Positions 34,118-42,904 of a DNA stretch of 64,000 bases are shown here, piece after piece. Within the stretch, counting starts at the first letter, position 1, and the number at the start of each line of letters is the position of its first letter. A program made the translations under genes and the position numbers. Source of the DNA: an uncultured Bacteroidales bacterium (GTDB lineage Bacteria; Bacteroidota; Bacteroidia; Bacteroidales; P3). The stretch spans positions 1-64,000 of the forward strand of contig ONJY01000005.1 of NCBI GenBank assembly GCA_900318275.1. The letters are read 5' to 3'. The notes beneath the pieces are model-generated. The model ran no database searches, was not told the DNA's origin, and saw nothing but the letters and a program-made list of their open reading frames with translations.

Positions 34118-34846
34118 TCAAGTGTACAGCCCTCCGTTGATGTTCACCACCTCGCCGGTGATGTAGGCGGCCTCCTTCGAGGCGAGGAAGGCCACGAGTG
34201 CGGCCACCTCTTCGGGCTTGCCGAAGCGTCCTGCGGGTATCAGCTTCTTCAGCTCTCCTTCGTCGAGGTCCTTGGTCATGTCGGTGGCCACGAATCCCGG
34301 CGCCACAGCGTTCACCGTAACCTTGCGGGGTGCCACCTCCTGCGCCAGCGCCTTGGTGGCGCCTATCACAGCCGCCTTGGCAGCGCTGTAGTTCGTCTGG
34401 CCAGGCATGCCCTTGATGCCGCTCAGCGACACTACGTTGACAATCCTGCCATAGCGCTTGGTCATCATGCCCTTCACCACACGGCGCGTCAGGTAGAAGA
34501 AGCCGTTGAGCGTGGTGTCGAGCACCGAGTGCCATTGCTCGTCGGTCATGAACACCATGATGTTGTCCTGCCTGATGCCGGCGTTGTTCACCAGCACGGC
34601 TATGTAGTCGTCCGTGTGCTGAGCCTCCCATTGCTCCATGGCGGCCTCTATGGCCTTGGGGTCGGCGGTGTCGAAGGGCAGCAGCTCGCACACTCCGCCG
34701 GCGGCCTCGATGGCGGCCTTCGTCTCCTCGGCCGCTGCGGTGTTGCTCTTATAGTTGATGATTACGGGCATCCCGCCGGCAGCGAGCCGCATGGCCACAG
34801 CCCTGCCTATCCCTCGGGAACCTCCCGTAACAAGTGCGTATTCCAT
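34118..34846 (-). CDS. FabG-type 3-oxoacyl-ACP reductase
   Basis: 242 residues from the start at 34846 (MEYALVTGG); 30 extra upstream codons have no family match. Short-chain dehydrogenase with NADPH motif TGGSRGIGRA, NNAG at about 85-88, catalytic Ser (VSLSGIKGMPGQTNYSAAKAA) and the YSAAK Tyr/Lys pair. It reduces the 3-keto group in each extension cycle. A 179-base gap with AATTCG repeats separates it from the tyrosine ammonia-lyase gene; it is the second gene of the cluster. Confidence 0.9.
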   Translation of the reverse strand: MEYALVTGGSRGIGRAVAMRLAAGGMPVIINYKSNTAAAEETKAAIEAAGGVCELLPFDTADPKAIEAAMEQWEAQHTDDYIAVLVNNAGIRQDNIMVFMTDEQWHSVLDTTLNGFFYLTRRVVKGMMTKRYGRIVNVVSLSGIKGMPGQTNYSAAKAAVIGATKALAQEVAPRKVTVNAVAPGFVATDMTKDLDEGELKKLIPAGRFGKPEEVAALVAFLASKEAAYITGEVVNINGGLYT

Positions 34847-34913
34847 ATCTTGTTCTGTTCTTTTTACGGCTAATTTTGCGAATTTAACGAAGCTGCGCAG
34901 GTCAATTGCTGGG

Positions 34914-35009
34914 CGAATTACTCGAATTGTAGACATTGTCGACCATTGAATTAGAGTAATTCGACGATAATCCCAATCCCGACAATTTGTTTAATTCGTG
35001 TAATTCGCC
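34914..35009. repeat. AATTCG-rich repeat between tyrosine ammonia-lyase and fabG
   Basis: Perfect 10-bp inverted repeat CGAATTACTC (34914-34923) / GAGTAATTCG (34954-34963). Further TAATTCG units lie near 34992 and 35002, and GACAAT/ATTGTC pairs lie inside. There is no T-tract, so it is not an obvious terminator. It may be an internal regulatory or processing site within the operon. Confidence 0.45.
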
Positions 35010-35025
35010 GTTCATGTCTAATGTT

Positions 35026-36534
35026 TTAACTTCTCAGCATCTCCTCCACCTTGGCAATCTCGTCATAGAACGGCGTGTCGTCGACGAAGGCCGGCACTAT
35101 GGCGTTCACCTTGTCGTACATGGCCCGTGTGGCGGGGCTCAGCTTGTCGGCCTTCTTCAGTATGTCCGTCGCCTGGCGAAGGGCTATCATGTGGATGGCC
35201 ATCACCTGGTAGGCGTTGTCTATCACCTTGCGGCACAGCAGGGCGCTGTTGGTGCCCATGCTCACGATGTCCTGGTTGTCGTTGTTGTTGGGAATGGTGT
35301 GCACATAGTTGGGCATCGACAGCGTCTGGCACTCGGCTGTGGTGCTCGTCGCCGTGAACTGGCAGGCCTGCATGCCGTAGTTCAGGCCCAGGGTGCCCAT
35401 GTTCAGGAACGGCGGCAGGATGCCGTTGATGCGGTCGTGGAACAGGTAGTTCATCTGCCGCTCGGCTGTCTGCGCCAGACGCGTGACGGCTATCTTCACC
35501 TTGTCGGCCTCCAGCGATATGTAGTCGCCGTGGAAGTTGCCGCCGTGATACACGTTCTTGCTGTCGGGATCCACTATCGGGTTGTCGCTGGCCGAGTTGA
35601 ACTCCTCCTCTATCACGCGGCGGCTGTTCTGCAGCGTCTCCCACACCGGACCCAGTATCTGCGGCGTGCAGCGCAGCGAGTAGTAGGCCTGCACCTTGTG
35701 CTCGAAATAGCTCTTACCCTTCTGCTCCTCGCTGTAGAGGTGGTGCTCGCGTTTGCTCAGGCATTGGCTGCCTTTGGCCAGCTCGCGCATGCGCTGCGCC
35801 GTGTAGCGCTGCCCCTCGTGGCGGCGCACGCTGTTCAGCTCGTCGGCCATCCAGTCGTCGTAGCTTGCCGCCACCTCGTTCATCCACACCGCCGTCAGCA
35901 GGCTCAGCTCGAGCAGCCGCTCGGCATAGTGCTGGTTCACGGCCGAGATGCCCGTCATCACCGACGTGCCGTTGGTGATGCTCAAGCCCTCGCGGATGTA
36001 CATCTTCAACGGCTCAAGGCCGCACTCGCGCATCACATCCTTCGTCTCGCGCCACTCGCCGCGATAGTGCACCTTGCCCTCGCCGATGAGCGTCAGCGCT
36101 ATGTGCGCCAGCTGCACCAGGTCGCCGCTCGCGCCCACCGAGCCGTGCTCGGGGATGTAGGGATGGATGCCTCGGTTGATGAACTCCTGCAGCAACAGCG
36201 CCACGCTCGGATGCACGCCGCTGCGCCCCTGCAGCAGGTTCGTCAGGCGCGCTATCATTGCCCCCTTCACATACAGGTCGCCCAGCGGTTCGCCGGCACC
36301 CGTGGAGTGGCTGCGGATGATGTTGTATTGCAAATCGCTCAGGTAGCGGTCGTCCACGCGCCATTGCGCCATCGGGCCGAAACCCGTGTTGATGCCGTAG
36401 ATGACCTTCTCGGCGGCGAACTCCTTCAGGAACTCGTAGCATCGCTCCATGCCTGCCAATTGTTCCTTGCTCACCTGCATCTTGGCACCGCCAAAGAGCA
36501 TTTTCTCTATCTCACCAAAGGTGATATTCTTCAT
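35026..36534 (-). CDS. Tyrosine ammonia-lyase (aromatic amino acid lyase)
   Basis: 502 residues. The MIO cofactor triad Ala-Ser-Gly is at 135-137 (GSVGASGDLVQLAH), and the catalytic Tyr46 lies in VIYGINTGFGPMAQ. The substrate-switch region is IIRSHSTGAGEP (Ser75-His76). The whole protein, notably QFTATSTTAE, SIPNNNDNQDIVSMGT-like and YHGGNFHGDYISLE stretches, resembles the characterised Flavobacterium johnsoniae tyrosine ammonia-lyase as I recall it. It should make p-coumarate, the aryl head group of flexirubin-like pigments, rather than urocanate. It is the first gene behind the cluster promoter at 36588. Confidence 0.85.
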   Translation of the reverse strand: MKNITFGEIEKMLFGGAKMQVSKEQLAGMERCYEFLKEFAAEKVIYGINTGFGPMAQWRVDDRYLSDLQYNIIRSHSTGAGEPLGDLYVKGAMIARLTNLLQGRSGVHPSVALLLQEFINRGIHPYIPEHGSVGASGDLVQLAHIALTLIGEGKVHYRGEWRETKDVMRECGLEPLKMYIREGLSITNGTSVMTGISAVNQHYAERLLELSLLTAVWMNEVAASYDDWMADELNSVRRHEGQRYTAQRMRELAKGSQCLSKREHHLYSEEQKGKSYFEHKVQAYYSLRCTPQILGPVWETLQNSRRVIEEEFNSASDNPIVDPDSKNVYHGGNFHGDYISLEADKVKIAVTRLAQTAERQMNYLFHDRINGILPPFLNMGTLGLNYGMQACQFTATSTTAECQTLSMPNYVHTIPNNNDNQDIVSMGTNSALLCRKVIDNAYQVMAIHMIALRQATDILKKADKLSPATRAMYDKVNAIVPAFVDDTPFYDEIAKVEEMLRS

Positions 36535-36587
36535 AGTTAGTTGTTTTTCAGTTCGTTGTTGGTGGTCGGCGCTTTTTTACGCCAATG

Positions 36588-36595
36588 CAAAGGTA
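36588..36595 (-). promoter_or_regulatory. Promoter of the pigment cluster
   Basis: Minus-strand TACCTTTG (complement CAAAGGTA at 36588-36595) followed by CAT, with a very AT-rich upstream run (36600-36640). It is about 55 bases before the tyrosine ammonia-lyase ATG. No other strong box is seen before genes of the cluster. Confidence 0.6.
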
Positions 36596-36641
36596 ATAAA
36601 TATTTCTATATATATAATTATATTTTTCAGTATTTTTCTTA

Positions 36642-36753
36642 TTCCCGCCTAAATCCCGCCTAATTCCCACCAAAATCCCGCCATAATCCTCCCCGCTTCC
36701 ATCCTGCTTCCGCCCCTCAGCACCCGCGCCATTCCCACGCCATTCCCACGCCA
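36642..36753. repeat. Cytosine-rich short direct repeats
   Basis: Degenerate about 11-base units of ATTCCCGCCTA/AATCCCGCC type repeat four times at 36642-36692, then CGCCATTCCCAC is repeated in tandem at 36728-36751. They lie between the divergent pigment and secA promoters. No coding potential. Confidence 0.5.
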
Positions 36754-36754
36754 T

Positions 36755-36832
36755 TTCGACCATCCTTCGACCATCGTTTAACTATCGTTCTTCAGTTCTG
36801 TACTGAAGAAATATGGTCGAAGGATGGTCGAA
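36755..36832. repeat. GGTCGAAGG palindromic element, copy B
   Basis: 20-bp perfect inverted repeat: 36755-36774 (t plus tcgaccatccttcgaccat) with 36813-36832. A nested perfect hairpin TTCTTCAGT (36788-36796) / ACTGAAGAA (36802-36810) lies in its loop. The right arm reads ATGGTCGAAGG and a further GGTTGAAG follows. It shares ACTGAAGAAAT with the copy inside the exporter gene. Confidence 0.75.
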
Positions 36833-36950
36833 GGATGGTTGAAGTGACGTTCCTACTACGGAAGGAAATGGTGGCGTCGGTGGATAAAGATGGCATTAAA
36901 ACATGATATGACGAGGTGCGGAAGGTTGTCGGTTGGCTTTTGGCACGCTT

Positions 36951-36996
36951 TTTGTTGAAAATAGATTACGCATGTGCAGGATTTTTTGTATCTTTG
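36951..36996 (+). promoter_or_regulatory. Promoter of secA
   Basis: TATCTTTG at 36989-36996 preceded by T-rich DNA; TTTG at 36951-36954 is a looser -33 candidate with wide spacing. The leader to the secA ATG is about 75 bases. Confidence 0.55.
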
Positions 36997-37073
36997 CGGT
37001 GCGTCGTGTGGTGCGTCGTGCGCCGCAAGATGCTGTGTGTTATTATATTGGAAACAAAATAGAAATTTAGAAT

Positions 37074-40000
37074 ATGGCAAATTTTTTGACCAAGATTTTC
37101 GGAGACAAGAGTCAGCGCGACCTGAAGACGGTGAAACCGTTCCTCGACGCCACCCTTGCCGCCTATCCCGCCATACAGGCCCTCGACAACGACGGCCTGC
37201 GTGCCAAGACCGTTGAGTTTAAGGAGCGTATAGCCAAGACCATAGAGGCTGAGGAGAACGAGCTGAAGCAGATGCGCGACCGCATCGACGCCGAGTACGA
37301 CATGCCGGTGGACGAGAAGGAACAGCTCTACAAGCGTATCGATGAGCTGGAGAAGCAGAGCTACGACAAGACGCAGAAGGTGCTCGACGAGATACTGCCC
37401 GAGGCTTTCGCCGTGGTGAAGGAGACCGCGCGCCGCTTTGCGCAGAACGAGACGGTGACGGTCACCGCCACCGACCACGACCGCGACCTGGCGGCTACGC
37501 ACGCCTCGATAACCATCGAGGGCGACAAGGCCGTGTACCAGAACCATTGGATGGCCGGCGGCAACGAGATCACTTGGGACATGGTGCACTACGACGTGCA
37601 GATCATCGGCGGCGTGGTGCTGCACAGCGGCAAGATTGCCGAGATGGCCACGGGCGAGGGTAAGACGCTGGTGGCCACGTTGCCCGTCTACCTCAACGCC
37701 TTGCCCGGAAAGGGTGTGCATGTGGTCACGGTGAACGACTACCTGGCCAAGCGTGACTCCGAGTGGATGGGCATGCTCTTCGAGTTCCACGGCCTCAGCG
37801 TCGACTGCATCGACAAGTGGGAGCCCCACAGCGACGAGCGCAAGCGCGCCTACAACAGCGACATCACTTACGGCACGAACAATGAGTTCGGCTTTGACTA
37901 CCTGCGCGACAACATGAGCCGCAACCCCGAGGAGCTGGTGCAGCGCGGCCACAACTACGCCATCGTCGACGAGGTGGACTCGGTGCTCATCGACGACGCC
38001 CGTACGCCTCTCATCATCAGCGGCCCTACGGGCAAGGATGACGATGAGCAGGAGTTCTACCGCTTCAAGCCCACCATTGAGAAACTCTACAACGCCCAGC
38101 GCCAGCTGGTGACCAACATACTGGCCGAGGCCAAGAAAGGTATAGCCGCCAACCCCGACCCCAAGCCCGAGGACGAGTGCGCCAAGCAGCTGCTCCGCGC
38201 CTATCGCGGCCTGCCCAAGAACAACGCCCTCATCAAGTACCTCTCCGAGAGCGGTATCAAGAGCATCCTGCTCAAGACGGAGAACTTCTACATGCAGGAG
38301 CAGAACAAGTACATGCACATCATCGACGATGAGCTCTTCTTCGTCATCGACGAGAAGAACCGCCAGGTGGAGCTCACCGACAAGGGCATGGAATACCTCA
38401 CCTCGCTGGGTGAGGACCCCAACTTCTACCAGCTGCCCGACATAGGGTCGGCCATCGCCGAGGTGGAGAACAACGCCAGCCTGACGCCCGAGCAGAAGGC
38501 CGAGGCCAAGGACAAGATATACTCTGACTTCGCCGTGCAGAGCGAGCGCGTGCACACCGTTGACCAGCTGCTGAAGGCCTACACGCTGTTCGTGCGCGAT
38601 GTTGACTACATCCTCACCGAGGACAACCAGGTGAAGATTGTCGACGAGCAGACGGGCCGTATCATGGAGGGCCGCCGTTGGAGCGACGGTCTGCATCAGG
38701 CTGTCGAGGCCAAGGAAAACGCCAAGGTGGAGGCTGCCACGCAGACCTACGCCACCATCACGTTGCAGAACTACTTCCGCATGTACAAGAAGTTGGCCGG
38801 CATGACGGGTACAGCCTCGACCGAGGCCGGCGAGTTCTGGAACATCTACAAGCTCGACGTGGTGGAGATACCCACCAACAAGCCTGTGGCGCGCAACGAC
38901 ATGGACGACATGATCTACAAGACCAAGCGCGAGAAGTTCAAGGCTGTCATCGACGAGGTGGAGCGCCTGATAGGCGAGGGTAGGCCTGTGCTGGTGGGTA
39001 CCACGAGTGTGGAGACATCCGAGTTGCTCTCGAAGATGCTCAAGATGAAGAAGATACCGCATAATGTGCTGAATGCCAAGCTTCACCAGAAGGAGGCCGA
39101 CATTGTGGCGCAGGCCGGTGAGCCGGGACGCGTGACCATAGCCACCAACATGGCTGGTCGTGGTACGGATATAAAGCTCAAGGGCGACGTGAAGGAGCGC
39201 GGCGGTTTGGCCATCATAGGCACCGAGCGTCATGAGAGCCGTCGCGTTGACCGTCAGCTTCGCGGTCGTGCCGGTCGTCAGGGCGATCCGGGTTCGAGCC
39301 TCTTCTTCGTCTCGCTCGAGGACGACCTGATGCGCCTCTTCGGCAGCGAACGCATAGCCTCGGTCATGGACCGCATGGGTCTGCAGGAAGGCGAGGTGAT
39401 ACAGCACTCCATGATTACCAAGCAGATTGAGCGCGCCCAGAAGAAGGTCGAGGAGAACAACTTCGGCATGCGTAAGCGCCTGCTGGAGTATGACGACGTG
39501 ATGAACAACCAGCGTACCGTCATCTACAACAAGCGTCGCAATGCCCTCTACGGCGACCGTCTGTCGATAGACATCAGCAACATGTTCTTCGACACCTGCG
39601 AGCTGCTCTATACCGAAGGCAGCGACTGGGATGACTTCAAGCTTGAAGTCATCAAGGTCTTCGCCCACGAGGTGCCGATGAGCGAGAAGGAATTCCTTTC
39701 TCTGCACCGCAAGGACGCCATACAGCTGCTCTACGACCAGTGCTTCACGGCCTACAAGGAGCGCATGCAGAAACTTTGCGAAAACGCCTGGCCATTCATC
39801 AAGAACATCGCCGAGAACACGCGTTACATAAATGTCGCCTTCCCCATCTCCGACGGCAAGAAAGTGCTCAACGTTGTGGTGCCTGTGAAGAAGGCCTACG
39901 ATACCCACGGCCGTGAGCTGCAGCTGAGCATCGAGAAGGGTATCACTCTGGCTATCATCGACGACTTATGGAAAGAGCACCTGCGCCAGCTCGACGACCT

Positions 40001-40388
40001 GCGCCAGAGCGTGCAGAACGCAGCCTACGAGCAGAAAGACCCGTTGCTTATATATAAGTTTGAGAGTTTCAAGCTCTTCGAGCAGATGCTGCTGAATATC
40101 AACCGCGAGATCACCAGCTTCCTGAGCCGTGCCTCTCTGCCGTTGCCGGACGAGAGTCAGGTGCGCGAGGCGCGTCAGCCGCAAGCTCCGCAGCGCGGAC
40201 TGCGCGCCGGACGCGACAACCAGTTTGACCGTGCCGCCCAGCAGCAACAGCAGGCCATCGACAACAGCCGCCAGCAGCCCCAGAAAGTGATGCCGGTGCA
40301 CGTGGAGAAGAAAGTCGGCCGCAACGACCCATGCCCCTGCGGAAGCGGAAAGAAATACAAAAACTGCCACGGCCGCGACGCCGAATAA
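37074..40388 (+). CDS. secA: Preprotein translocase ATPase SecA
   Basis: 1104 residues, long as in Bacteroidota. The motor drives unfolded preproteins through SecYEG at the inner membrane. Visible parts: Walker [10 protein letters not shown] near residue 190, the [15 protein letters not shown]alker B region near 298, the helicase-type GRGTDIKL near 694 and [14 protein letters not shown], the scaffold and wing region, and the C-terminal zinc finger ([12 protein letters not shown]) near 1085, preceded by a Gln-rich linker. The long insert around 330-440 is a Bacteroidota trait. Own promoter and terminator; a single-gene unit. Confidence 0.97.
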   Translation: MANFLTKIFGDKSQRDLKTVKPFLDATLAAYPAIQALDNDGLRAKTVEFKERIAKTIEAEENELKQMRDRIDAEYDMPVDEKEQLYKRIDELEKQSYDKTQKVLDEILPEAFAVVKETARRFAQNETVTVTATDHDRDLAATHASITIEGDKAVYQNHWMAGGNEITWDMVHYDVQIIGGVVLHSGKIAEMATGEGKTLVATLPVYLNALPGKGVHVVTVNDYLAKRDSEWMGMLFEFHGLSVDCIDKWEPHSDERKRAYNSDITYGTNNEFGFDYLRDNMSRNPEELVQRGHNYAIVDEVDSVLIDDARTPLIISGPTGKDDDEQEFYRFKPTIEKLYNAQRQLVTNILAEAKKGIAANPDPKPEDECAKQLLRAYRGLPKNNALIKYLSESGIKSILLKTENFYMQEQNKYMHIIDDELFFVIDEKNRQVELTDKGMEYLTSLGEDPNFYQLPDIGSAIAEVENNASLTPEQKAEAKDKIYSDFAVQSERVHTVDQLLKAYTLFVRDVDYILTEDNQVKIVDEQTGRIMEGRRWSDGLHQAVEAKENAKVEAATQTYATITLQNYFRMYKKLAGMTGTASTEAGEFWNIYKLDVVEIPTNKPVARNDMDDMIYKTKREKFKAVIDEVERLIGEGRPVLVGTTSVETSELLSKMLKMKKIPHNVLNAKLHQKEADIVAQAGEPGRVTIATNMAGRGTDIKLKGDVKERGGLAIIGTERHESRRVDRQLRGRAGRQGDPGSSLFFVSLEDDLMRLFGSERIASVMDRMGLQEGEVIQHSMITKQIERAQKKVEENNFGMRKRLLEYDDVMNNQRTVIYNKRRNALYGDRLSIDISNMFFDTCELLYTEGSDWDDFKLEVIKVFAHEVPMSEKEFLSLHRKDAIQLLYDQCFTAYKERMQKLCENAWPFIKNIAENTRYINVAFPISDGKKVLNVVVPVKKAYDTHGRELQLSIEKGITLAIIDDLWKEHLRQLDDLRQSVQNAAYEQKDPLLIYKFESFKLFEQMLLNINREITSFLSRASLPLPDESQVREARQPQAPQRGLRAGRDNQFDRAAQQQQQAIDNSRQQPQKVMPVHVEKKVGRNDPCPCGSGKKYKNCHGRDAE

Positions 40389-40412
40389 TCCACAAAGCAG
40401 CCAGTGTTTTAC

Positions 40413-40452
40413 CAGACTGGAAAAAAATTTATTTTGCCAGTCTGTTTTTTTT
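40413..40452 (+). terminator. secA terminator
   Basis: CAGACTGG (40413-40420) pairs with CCAGTCTG (40437-40444), followed by eight T. Confidence 0.8.
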
Positions 40453-40463
40453 ATGTACTTTTG
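40433..40463 (+). promoter_or_regulatory. Promoter embedded in the secA terminator
   Basis: TTTG at 40433-40436 lies in the terminator loop and TACTTTTG at 40456-40463 right after the T-tract, with a 19-base spacer. It drives the lipoprotein gene at 40711 with a leader of about 240 bases. Confidence 0.6.
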
Positions 40464-40486
40464 CACTTGATTTCGGAGAAGGAATC

Positions 40487-40543
40487 ATGAAGCGTTATGC
40501 TCGATCTGCTGATGAGAACCTAGGAAACTTTCAACAGCAATAA
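40487..40543 (+). CDS. Possible 18-codon leader ORF
   Basis: ATG at 40487 follows a purine-rich GGAGAAGG and reads MKRYARSADENLGNFQQQ to a TAA at 40541. It is the first start after the promoter at 40456. Its end overlaps one arm of a 9-bp inverted repeat (CCTAGGAAA at 40519-40527 with TTTCCTAGG at 40609-40617). It may be a leader peptide or upstream ORF of the lipoprotein gene. The rest of the leader (to 40710) holds nothing else I can name. Weak evidence. Confidence 0.3.
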   Translation: MKRYARSADENLGNFQQQ

Positions 40544-40710
40544 ACAGGGTCGGTATAATGGTTCGCGCGTATGGCGTGGACTGTCAATCCATCTTTGTTT
40601 ATTATGGTTTTCCTAGGACCTTCATCAGCGAGAGGAACATACAGTGCCACGCTTTTGTTATTGATTGCCTGTTGCGGTACGGACGGGAGAATAAAAAACA
40701 AACAAACAAA

Positions 40711-41481
40711 ATGTTCAAAAGCATCAAAACAATGACATTGCTGCTTGCAGCGACAACCCTGCTTGCTGTTTCTTGTGGCAAGGACAACACCGAACCGGAA
40801 GCTAATGGCGGTGGCTCTGCCGGGGGCACAGCCACACCAGCCATCACTGAATCCAGTATTATTGGAACATGGGGTTACAAAAGTACCCATGCGTTGACTG
40901 GCAATGAGTTGGTGATTAAGGGCGACCATACGGTTACATTCGATGGGAAGACCTACAACTGGACTCTCACAGACAATCAGTTTGTCGCCAATGCAGGAAA
41001 CTATTTCAAGATTGAGTTTACTATTAACGCCATCAACGAGAAGAGCATGGATATAAGCGGAGGAGCCAAGCGCTATAACGGCAGCAGTCAAGAATGGTAC
41101 ACAGAAAAGAATATGACGGGAACAGTTGTCAAAACAGTGACGGAGGTCCTCTCAGGTTTGCCGGATGACCTTGTTGTAGGAGACTGGGTGTTTTCCGGCA
41201 CTCTTGGAAGCGGATGGCCGTTGCAAGTGTCAGACGACCATACCTGCGTTTGGAATTACAACTATACCAGCAATTGGAATACCGTGGGACCGGTCTTTAA
41301 GGCTCGTGGTACAGGCAACTTTCCGCGTTTTAAGATGCAGTTCACTGTAGATAGTGTAACCACATCGGCGACAAATGCTATAATGTATGTCACCGGAGAA
41401 TACAGAGATAGCGTATACCGCATATCTGGTTGGGAGGAAACAGGCAATGAACTTGTCGGTATGTTTACCAAGAGTTTCTAA
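40711..41481 (+). CDS. Lipoprotein of unknown function
   Basis: 256 residues from the start at 40711 (MFKSIKTMTLLLAATTLLAVSCGKDN), a lipoprotein signal with the acceptor cysteine at 22 and no recognised export box beyond KDNTEP. A Gly/Ala-rich linker is followed by two similar beta-sandwich-like repeats: ITESSIIGTWGYKS...HTVTFDGKTYNWTL, and VVGDWVFSGTLG...DHTCVWNYNYT. Each opens with GTW or GDW, resembling the lipocalin-like or DUF-type repeats of Bacteroidales lipoproteins. Followed by a strong terminator. Function unknown. Confidence 0.8.
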   Translation: MFKSIKTMTLLLAATTLLAVSCGKDNTEPEANGGGSAGGTATPAITESSIIGTWGYKSTHALTGNELVIKGDHTVTFDGKTYNWTLTDNQFVANAGNYFKIEFTINAINEKSMDISGGAKRYNGSSQEWYTEKNMTGTVVKTVTEVLSGLPDDLVVGDWVFSGTLGSGWPLQVSDDHTCVWNYNYTSNWNTVGPVFKARGTGNFPRFKMQFTVDSVTTSATNAIMYVTGEYRDSVYRISGWEETGNELVGMFTKSF

Positions 41482-41494
41482 CACACAAATAAGC

Positions 41495-41523
41495 AGAGGC
41501 CCCACGCTGAACGTGGGGCCTCT
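41495..41523. terminator. Bidirectional terminator
   Basis: Perfect 12-bp stem AGAGGCCCCACG (41495-41506) with CGTGGGGCCTCT (41512-41523), loop CTGAA, followed by CTTATTT, between convergent genes. Confidence 0.9.
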
Positions 41524-41544
41524 CTTATTTACAGGAGTTGTCGC

Positions 41545-42012
41545 TTATTCGCCGATGTAGTTGCCGTCCACCTCCCAGTTGATGGTCTTGACGTCGACTT
41601 CTTTCTTCCACCAGAGGAAGCCTTTCTTGAGGGCTATGCGGGCCTGGTAGGTCATCTTTCCGCGCATCTTGCGCACCCACACGTCGGTGATGTCGTAGCC
41701 TTTGAAGAGGTGGCTGACGCTGTCGCGCACGGCGGCGGGGTAGTACTCTTTGTCGATGTAGTAGTGCGTCTCTGTGCCTTTGTTGCTGAAGACCATGGCC
41801 TGGCGGCTCTTCTCGGCATCGAGGTAGATGACCTTGAAGGCGTTTTCGTCAACCTGGTACCACTCAACATTGGTGGCGTCTTTCACTTGGCGTTGGAAGT
41901 CTTTAACATAGTTCACCTTGACGTCTTTTTCGGGCACAGGCTTCATGTTCTGTGCAAAGAGTGCTCCCTGAAAGAGCATAAGTGCTGCTGCGAAAGCGAG
42001 TATCTTTTTCAT
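41545..42012 (-). CDS. Exported PepSY-like (DUF2874-type) protein
   Basis: 155 residues with signal peptide MKKILAFAAALMLFQGALFAQ. The mature part (VKVNYVKDFQRQVKDATNVEWYQVDENAFKV) has the NVEW and repeated beta-alpha pattern of the PepSY-like putative beta-lactamase-inhibitor-like proteins of Bacteroidales periplasm. A later ALKKGFLWWKKEVDVK segment ends the fold. Role unknown; a periplasmic binding or inhibitory function is inferred from family. It is alone in its transcription unit, convergent with the lipoprotein gene. Confidence 0.7.
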   Translation of the reverse strand: MKKILAFAAALMLFQGALFAQNMKPVPEKDVKVNYVKDFQRQVKDATNVEWYQVDENAFKVIYLDAEKSRQAMVFSNKGTETHYYIDKEYYPAAVRDSVSHLFKGYDITDVWVRKMRGKMTYQARIALKKGFLWWKKEVDVKTINWEVDGNYIGE

Positions 42013-42079
42013 ATTGTGTATATTAATATGTTAGTACGGTTGTTTTCTTCAGGATGCAAATATACGAAAATATTTTATA

Positions 42080-42790
42080 TTACATATTCTGCATGAGATT
42101 TTGCACCACTTTTTCGCCGTCGCGGATAGCCTGCATAGCCCAATGGAGCTTGAGGTCGAGGAGGTCGTCGTCGGAGAGTTGCCAGTGGAGCGACGGGTCA
42201 CGGCGCATGCGCTCGGTGAGCGAGAAGAGCGAGAGGGCGGCGCAGACGCTGATGTTGAAGCTTTCGGTGAAGCCGTACATGGGTATCTTGACATAGGCGT
42301 CGGCACCGTCGATGGCTTCCTGTGTCAGACCTGTGAGCTCGGTGCCGAAGACCAGTGCCGTTGGCTGGCTGATGTCGATGTCGCCAATCATGGTGTCGTT
42401 CTCGTGCGGCAGTGTGGCGACGATGCGGTAGCCTTTGGTGCGGAGGTGTTTGTATACGTCGCCAATGCTGTTATAGCGGTAGTAGTCGACCCACTTGGAA
42501 GAGCCCACGGCGACATCGCCGGCAGGATTGAAGGGGTTGTTGGCCTCTACAACATGCACGTCTTGTACACCGAAACAGTCGCACGAGCGCAATACGGCGG
42601 CGGCGTTGTGGCTCTGGTATATGTCTTCAAGTACCACGCTGATATGGCGTGTGCGCAGTGGCGCAAGGCGGTCGAAGAGTGCACGTTTGTTGTCGCTGAA
42701 GAGTTCGGCGGCGCGGCTGTAGAGTACCGCTTTCTGCTCGGTATTGAGGGCAGAGAATATCGATTTTATGTCGGGTTGTCGTTCTGGCAT
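42080..42790 (-). CDS. TrmH-family tRNA/rRNA 2'-O-methyltransferase
   Basis: 236 residues from the start at 42790 (MPERQPDIK); 18 further upstream codons run through the promoter. SPOUT-class methyltransferase with motif 1 SHNAAAVLRSCD near 60, motif 2 LVFGTELTGL near 147 and motif 3 IPMYGFTESFNISVCAAL near 172, which form the trefoil knot binding SAM. The N- and C-terminal helices fit TrmH, which modifies G18 of tRNA; related RNA targets are possible. It shares a symmetric promoter with the divergent glycosyltransferase-like gene. Confidence 0.85.
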   Translation of the reverse strand: MPERQPDIKSIFSALNTEQKAVLYSRAAELFSDNKRALFDRLAPLRTRHISVVLEDIYQSHNAAAVLRSCDCFGVQDVHVVEANNPFNPAGDVAVGSSKWVDYYRYNSIGDVYKHLRTKGYRIVATLPHENDTMIGDIDISQPTALVFGTELTGLTQEAIDGADAYVKIPMYGFTESFNISVCAALSLFSLTERMRRDPSLHWQLSDDDLLDLKLHWAMQAIRDGEKVVQNLMQNM

Positions 42791-42811
42791 AATATTGTTG
42801 TTAATTTTTTT

Positions 42812-42842
42812 GCAAAGATACGATTTTTTTGCGTATCTTTGC
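42812..42842. promoter_or_regulatory. Symmetric divergent promoter
   Basis: GCAAAGATACG (42812-42822) and CGTATCTTTGC (42832-42842) form a perfect 11-bp inverted repeat with a 9-base T-rich centre. Each arm contains TATCTTTG on its own strand, so one box faces trmH and the other the glycosyltransferase-like gene. Confidence 0.65.
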
Positions 42843-42904
42843 ACATGAACTAAGATTGTTTATTAACAGAGTAACATATCGTCATATCAATAAGATAGAT
42901 AACA

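Noticed and set aside
35026..36534. Histidine ammonia-lyase of a histidine-utilisation pathway
   Set aside because: No other hut gene is nearby, the gene heads a pigment cluster, and its sequence stretches agree with the F. johnsoniae tyrosine ammonia-lyase rather than with HutH.
34987..36540. 517-codon plus-strand frame opposite the ammonia-lyase gene
   Set aside because: Antisense shadow; the minus strand encodes an unmistakable MIO enzyme.
36642..36753. CRISPR array
   Set aside because: Repeat units are about 11-12 bases, degenerate and without spacers; no cas genes.
36966..39908. 980-codon minus-strand frame opposite secA
   Set aside because: It mirrors the secA codons. In GC-rich genes with C/G third positions the antisense frame often lacks stops. 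The product has no recognisable domain and secA is certain.
40558..40710. Longer N-terminus for the lipoprotein gene
   Set aside because: The lipoprotein signal peptide begins exactly at the ATG at 40711; the upstream 51 codons would bury it.
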